Shown: piece by piece, positions 5,807 through 9,142 of the stretch
Position numbering within the stretch: position 1 is the first letter of the stretch
How the letters are laid out: the number at the start of each line of letters is the position of its first letter
Source of the DNA: Candidatus Heimdallarchaeota archaeon
GTDB taxonomy: Archaea; Asgardarchaeota; Heimdallarchaeia; JABLTI01
Assembly (NCBI GenBank): GCA_030671945.1
Contig: DAOVHJ010000080.1
Span: 1-9,142, forward strand
Reading direction: 5' to 3'
DNA: 9,142 nucleotides
Program-made: the position numbers and the translations under genes
Notes under the pieces: model-generated
Told to the model about the DNA's origin: nothing
Seen by the model: the letters and a program-made list of their open reading frames with translations, nothing else
The model's database searches: none

Positions 5807-6617
5807 TCATTTCTTCCTCGAAAGCTTGGCGTGCTTCCTGTAAATGTCCTATTGTTCCAATTAAAACACCATCAAGTGTAAAAACTTCAGCATTATCAAA
5901 ATCAATGCCTTCTTTCATTAAAACGATTGAATTAAAGAACTTACCATCTACTGAGTACCCATCTATATATCGATTGAAGGCTGGCAATATAATATGAATT
6001 CTATCTTGTTTCTTCTCACTTTGTCGCCACTTCGCTTTTACCCATACCTTTTCAGTTATTTTTGTACCAATCTTTTCTCTGAAAGTGTAAGCTGGATGTG
6101 CATGAGCTGAAATAGTAATATCAGCTGAAATAACATCTAATGCTGGATTAGCATGTCCGTGCCATAGTCCAATCGTTTTCCCAGAAGTTCTATCTATAAT
6201 ACATAGCCCTGTGGATGGAATAATCTCTACATTTTCTGGTAATAATTCTTCTATTTTACCATCATGATTGCCTTTTATGATTGTCACTCTTGTTAATTTC
6301 ATTATTTTCTGTAGAAAATTCCAAACCCTTCCGGCCAGAGGATGAGAGGATCCAAAAATCTCGTTTTTAAAATCACCAACAATAATGACTCTTCTTGGCT
6401 TTCGGAGTTTAACAAGCTCAAGAAGATCCTCTTCTGCTTGTTTTGAAACTGGAATAATAATTCCTTTCTTATTTTGATCGTAAACATAACCCATATGCAA
6501 ATCTGAAATAACTAATGTTTTCCCATGCTTTTTCTCATTCAAAAGAATGGCTGGTTTTCCAGGAATCATCAAAGAGGACGTTGCATTGTTCTTAGAATCA
6601 GTAGTTTTTTCATCCAT
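5787..6617 (-). CDS. Calcineurin-like metallophosphoesterase (COG1407-type, archaeal)
   Basis: A 276-residue two-metal phosphoesterase. All family motifs are visible in order: ISDLHMG (37-43, metal ligands D39 and H41), GDFKNE (81-86, D82), GNHDG (116-120, N117 and H118), HGH (153-155) and SAHAHP (170-175). The GDxKxE variant of the second motif and the HGH / HxHP spacing fit the ICC-like COG1407 group found in archaea and in some bacteria near helicase or ligase genes. Substrate is unknown, with nucleic acid or cyclic nucleotide phosphodiesters most likely. Residues 1-18 are polar and probably disordered. The C-terminus is strongly basic (EEEMKRKRKK). The ATG at 6617 has a good AAGGAG site ten bases upstream (6628-6633), which supports the start. 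It is the last gene of a likely three-gene minus-strand unit, 44 bp after the longin protein gene. Confidence 0.88.
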   Translation of the reverse strand: MDEKTTDSKNNATSSLMIPGKPAILLNEKKHGKTLVISDLHMGYVYDQNKKGIIIPVSKQAEEDLLELVKLRKPRRVIIVGDFKNEIFGSSHPLAGRVWNFLQKIMKLTRVTIIKGNHDGKIEELLPENVEIIPSTGLCIIDRTSGKTIGLWHGHANPALDVISADITISAHAHPAYTFREKIGTKITEKVWVKAKWRQSEKKQDRIHIILPAFNRYIDGYSVDGKFFNSIVLMKEGIDFDNAEVFTLDGVLIGTIGHLQEARQAFEEEMKRKRKK

Positions 6618-6630
6618 GCGGTAAGAGCTC

Positions 6631-6656
6631 CTTGGTATAACAACAATTACACCAAG
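6631..6656 (-). repeat. Inverted repeat covering part of a ribosome-binding site
   Basis: In the 44-bp gap before the metallophosphoesterase gene, 6-bp arms CTTGGT and ACCAAG are separated by 14 bases. In the minus-strand RNA the second arm overlaps the AAG of the AAGGAG ribosome-binding site, so pairing could hide it. A 6-bp stem in AT-rich DNA can easily arise by chance. Confidence 0.3.
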
Positions 6657-6661
6657 TATTC

Positions 6662-7741
6662 TTAAAATATTGCAATTAGTTTAACAAAAAGCAGATCAAT
6701 AAGTAGTTCTAATCCTTCTCTTTTTACACCTACTACTTTGAAATATTCAGATAACTTCTTCCCATCAAGTTCAACATTTTTCAAGCAATTAATCCAGTCC
6801 CCATGAGTTTCTTTCATTTTTTCATATTGTTCGTCAAATGCTTCCGTCTTAAATTCTGTAATTGTGAAATTATCCATTGAAACCAAATACTGCAAGAATG
6901 GAAGATAATATTCAATATCCACTTTTTCATCTAACAAACGATCTAAGAAATCAACTCCTACAAGTAATCTTTCATTAAAGATTTTACTTGCAGGAAGAGT
7001 TTCGAAAATTCTTAACAAAATATCTGCTCCACGTTCTAATCCTTCAGGAGCATCATACTGTAGGTCAACTAAAATTGTGTATCTACTGGACTCCCAAGCA
7101 AATTGCCGTCCTACTAAATCATTTACTTTACTGAATCCTTCAACTAAAGATACTATTGTTTTGGTTTTATTTTCTTTATCTATTAGAGTTACTTTATTAA
7201 AAACACGTAATTTGCTACTCATTAGTAAGAATTGTTTATCTTGTGATATGTTATTGACTTGTGTGTTTTGTTCCTCTTCTAGGAGTAGCATCTGTTTCTG
7301 CTTCGTCTTTGATTTTTTCAGTAAATTTTCTTTTACAAAGGTGAGATATGTTGGAAAACTCCCTATAATTTGTAGTAATTCACTCAACATCTTAAAATAT
7401 GGTTTTCCATCGCCATCTTTCTTACAATGATCGATAATTCTATCGAGTATTAACTCAGCTTCATCTAGTTCAATAGTTGTTTTAGTAATTAATGCAATAC
7501 CAAATTGCCTTTTTTTTCGAGAATAATTTGGATCCCTTAAAGCTATGGTTTTGGCATACACTGTTTGTTTCTCAATCTTCCGAACAGAGAATTCCGAAGC
7601 CCGAATTATCCACATTAAAAATTGTTCCAGCTCTAGATTTTGTGGGAACTCATAATTCACTGGTTGTTTTTTTCGTAAAACCGGTCCTTTCATGGAATCA
7701 AATTCAACTAATAAAGCAATTGTGTTTTTACCTTGATCCAT
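6662..7741 (-). CDS. Longin-domain protein, Nprl2/DENN-like N-terminus
   Basis: A 359-residue protein. The first ~125 residues look like a longin domain of the type found in Nprl2, FLCN and DENN proteins. The strand TIALLVEFDSMKGPVL (7-22) matches the 'EF...GP' opening of that group. A helix with FLMWIIRASEF (41-51) follows, then the strand pair VYAKTIAL (61-68) and DPNYSRKKRQFGIALI (70-85), which parallels the YSRN...FNLGF part of Nprl2. Residues 86-127 form two further helices. A charged linker (about 139-165) leads to a second, unrecognised domain of about 190 residues of mixed alpha/beta character. In eukaryotes such longin proteins bind Rag GTPases and regulate them as GAPs. Here the gene lies 60 bp downstream of a Rag-like GTPase gene on the same strand. 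An AAGGTG site (7749-7754) seven bases before the ATG supports the start. The longin call is from motif memory and needs a profile search. Confidence 0.72.
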   Translation of the reverse strand: MDQGKNTIALLVEFDSMKGPVLRKKQPVNYEFPQNLELEQFLMWIIRASEFSVRKIEKQTVYAKTIALRDPNYSRKKRQFGIALITKTTIELDEAELILDRIIDHCKKDGDGKPYFKMLSELLQIIGSFPTYLTFVKENLLKKSKTKQKQMLLLEEEQNTQVNNISQDKQFLLMSSKLRVFNKVTLIDKENKTKTIVSLVEGFSKVNDLVGRQFAWESSRYTILVDLQYDAPEGLERGADILLRIFETLPASKIFNERLLVGVDFLDRLLDEKVDIEYYLPFLQYLVSMDNFTITEFKTEAFDEQYEKMKETHGDWINCLKNVELDGKKLSEYFKVVGVKREGLELLIDLLFVKLIAIF

Positions 7742-7801
7742 TCTTTTACACCTTGTTGTTTATTGTTTTCTTTGGAAAGATTTCCACACTCATTTCTCTC
7801 A

Positions 7802-8764
7802 TTATTCCTTGTAATCATTATATGCTATCTTTAGTTTCTGCAATCCTCTTTTGTTTACCAATCTAGTCATTCCTATATTTGCCAATGGATTGCCTATAAA
7901 GAGAGCTAAATAATCTCGCTTAGAGCAATTTATGCGAGAAATTAAATTATAGTCCTTCTCATTCTCCTCTTCCAAGATTACAATCTTTACCCCATCAACA
8001 TCTAAATCCTCTTGGAAATCTTCTGTTGCAGAAAAAATTTTGGCCACGTATGCAGCATAAATAATAGTATTTTCTTCTCCAGTAAATGACTCACCTATTA
8101 ATAATCCATTTGAATCAGTTATTAACACAATTCTAGCCCTTACTTTATCTCTTATCCATTCGGCTAAACGATCAAAATCAATTCGTATGGTTCCCACGTG
8201 TTTTGCTATAGCTTTAACAAATGGTTCATGAATGGTTTCAGGCTGAGTAACTGTTGTTTCAAAAATTTTGAATTGTTCAATAATGCCTGGAAATAATTGT
8301 TTTAGTGGTTCGAGAACTGATTCCTTTATCTTCATACTGTCAACAGCATCTTCCAAATCTTGCTTATGAGCAAAAATTAAGAAATTCCCGCATTCAGGGG
8401 AGAGGTCTAATAAATCTTCGATTGATCGCAACAATTCCGCATGTGCTTCATCAAATCGAGAAGTATCTGAAGAATCAACTACAAAAATAAAGGAACTAAT
8501 ACTGCTAAAATATTCATTTCGCATGGAACCGTGGTATTCATTTATTCTGAGGTCTTCTTGTCCTGGAGGGATAAAGAACACATACTGCTTCTTTAGGAAA
8601 TCCTTGTTAAAGATCTCAATATCCTTACTTGGTACTCGACGTAATGCTGCTTCAATTGGTGTATGTCTTAAAATATCTTGTATTGAACTTTTTCCCGCAT
8701 TATCCAGTCCTGCAATAAGTACTTTTTCGGTTTCCAATTCTATTTCTTGATTTCGAATTTGCAC
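7802..8764 (-). CDS. Rag/Gtr-like small GTPase fused to a C-terminal roadblock domain
   Basis: About 320 residues, numbered from the GTG at 8764. The G domain has G1 GLDNAGKS (19-26), a G3-like IPPGQE (65-70) and G4 HKQD (133-136). HKxD instead of NKxD, and PGQ in G3, are features of Rag/Gtr GTPases (RagA HKMD, RagC DFPGQ). GLDNAGKSS also resembles Arf. Residues about 198-310 form a roadblock/LC7 domain: an amphipathic helix (RLAEWIRDKV), the strand IVLITDSNGLLIG and a second helix (YAAYVAKIF). Rag proteins carry such a domain at the same place to dimerise and bind Ragulator. The G3 Asp that normally positions Mg2+ is Ile65 (codon 8570-8572), while the Gln69 equivalent of the catalytic Gln is kept. 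GTP hydrolysis may be slow or absent. The start GTG has a GGAAGG site seven bases upstream. A TTG at 8779 would add five residues but has no such site. Confidence 0.88.
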   Translation of the reverse strand: MQIRNQEIELETEKVLIAGLDNAGKSSIQDILRHTPIEAALRRVPSKDIEIFNKDFLKKQYVFFIPPGQEDLRINEYHGSMRNEYFSSISSFIFVVDSSDTSRFDEAHAELLRSIEDLLDLSPECGNFLIFAHKQDLEDAVDSMKIKESVLEPLKQLFPGIIEQFKIFETTVTQPETIHEPFVKAIAKHVGTIRIDFDRLAEWIRDKVRARIVLITDSNGLLIGESFTGEENTIIYAAYVAKIFSATEDFQEDLDVDGVKIVILEEENEKDYNLISRINCSKRDYLALFIGNPLANIGMTRLVNKRGLQKLKIAYNDYKE

Positions 8765-8771
8765 TAAGCAT

Positions 8772-8777
8772 CCTTCC
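8772..8777 (-). promoter_or_regulatory. Ribosome-binding site deciding the GTPase start
   Basis: The minus strand reads GGAAGG here, seven bases before the in-frame GTG at 8764. The alternative TTG at 8779 would overlap this site and has no purine-rich sequence at the right distance. An upstream ATG near 8798 reaches a stop after three codons. Confidence 0.55.
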
Positions 8778-8876
8778 AATTCAATTCAGTTTTCCATTGT
8801 AAATTTTCAGTGAGAATTTCCACAAATCTTCACAAACAGATAATAGTAATCATAAGTATAATCAAAAGAAGACATT

Positions 8877-8896
8877 AAAAATCCCCGATTTTTTTT
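8877..8896 (+). terminator. AT-rich hairpin with T-run, terminator-like
   Basis: The arms AAAAATC and GATTTTT are perfect reverse complements around a CCC loop, and the + strand continues to a total run of eight T (8889-8896). It is shaped like an intrinsic terminator for rightward transcription. No rightward gene ends here, so it may instead insulate the GTPase promoter or be part of a control region. Confidence 0.3.
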
Positions 8897-8933
8897 CAGA
8901 TTAATAGAAAAATATTTGACTAAGTTATTATTT

Positions 8934-8942
8934 GTATAAATA
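8934..8942 (+). promoter_or_regulatory. TATA-box-like element GTATAAATA
   Basis: This is close to the archaeal TATA consensus and stands out from its surroundings. On the + strand it would start transcription near 8963, practically at the ATG of a short ORF. Because TATA boxes are nearly symmetric, it could instead serve the minus-strand GTPase unit, with a leader over 100 nt. Confidence 0.35.
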
Positions 8943-8963
8943 AGCACACAATAAAATATTTCA

Positions 8964-9077
8964 ATGTCAAAAAGCCGATATCAGGGGATGAAAAGTAAAA
9001 ATATTCGTGTCTTTAGTCGAGTTAAATTCGTCGGTCAAAGTCCATATTCGTTCTCATTAGTCCATTATTCAAATTAA
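8964..9077 (+). CDS. Doubtful 37-codon ORF, possible leaderless small protein
   Basis: An ATG lies about 25 bases after the TATA-like element, which is the geometry of a leaderless archaeal transcript. The 37-residue product is basic (MSKSRYQGMKSKN...), with no recognised motif, membrane segment or ribosome-binding site. An ORF of this size arises easily by chance, so the only support is the promoter spacing. Confidence 0.17.
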   Translation: MSKSRYQGMKSKNIRVFSRVKFVGQSPYSFSLVHYSN

Positions 9078-9142
9078 ATCACAGCTTACATCATCATTTA
9101 CTGATATATTACATGCTGTACATAGCATACAGATAGTAGAAA

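Larger units (their letters stand above)
8780..9142. other. 363-bp AT-rich region without a convincing gene
   Basis: The stretch lies upstream of the minus-strand GTPase gene and runs to the window edge. It must hold the promoter of that three-gene unit. The minus-strand element around 8853-8863 (ATTATACTT) is a weak TATA candidate. I also see a hairpin with a T-run (8877-8896), a better TATA-like element (8934-8942) and one doubtful short ORF (8964-9077). No tRNA, rRNA or repeat array was found. Confidence 0.6.

Noticed and set aside
7077..7866. Open frames on the + strand opposite the longin and GTPase genes
   Set aside because: They are rich in Phe/Cys/Ser/Leu, have no motif, and lie antisense to genes with clear family motifs and ribosome-binding sites.
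9113..9128. Short inverted repeat ATGCT-N6-AGCAT near the right edge
   Set aside because: Five-base arms are expected by chance here, and no gene or operator context is visible before the window ends.

Overview
The window looks archaeal, most likely from an AT-rich Asgard-type genome (Loki- or Heimdall-like). This placement is inference. It rests on an archaeal/eukaryotic-type elongation factor 1A with a lysine-rich tail, a GxGD-type archaeal prepilin peptidase, TATA-like promoters and T-tract terminators, a Rag-like GTPase carrying a C-terminal roadblock domain, and a longin-domain protein next to it. No rRNA, tRNA, CRISPR array or transposase was seen.

Left part (1-1363, + strand): the 3' end of the EF-1A gene, ending in eight 15-bp repeats that encode a KPKxx tail. 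It is followed by a T-rich terminator region and a gene for a protein made of two complete PadR-type winged-helix domains in one chain.

Middle (1494-5768, + strand): four closely spaced genes. They encode a small membrane protein with a winged-helix-like segment and a zinc ribbon; a DapA/NanA-fold protein that has lost its Schiff-base lysine and other catalytic residues; an A24 prepilin/preflagellin peptidase whose cytosolic loop is enlarged by two blocks of a strict glycine-every-fourth-residue repeat; and a COG2509-type FAD-dependent oxidoreductase. Gaps of 44, 32 and 92 bp allow co-transcription of the first three. The FAD gene may have its own promoter.

Right part (8764-5787, - strand, convergent with the middle block): three genes reading GTPase-roadblock, longin protein, metallophosphoesterase, with 60- and 44-bp gaps. 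In eukaryotes, Rag GTPases (G domain plus roadblock) are controlled by longin-domain proteins such as Nprl2/Nprl3 and FLCN/FNIP. This pair is therefore a candidate archaeal counterpart of that nutrient-sensing GTPase/regulator module, and it is the strongest system-level lead here. The GTPase keeps the Rag-type HKxD and PGQ motifs but lacks the Mg-coordinating Asp of G3.

The last 363 bp (8780-9142) contain no convincing gene. They hold a TATA-like element, a hairpin with a T-run, and one doubtful 37-codon ORF.
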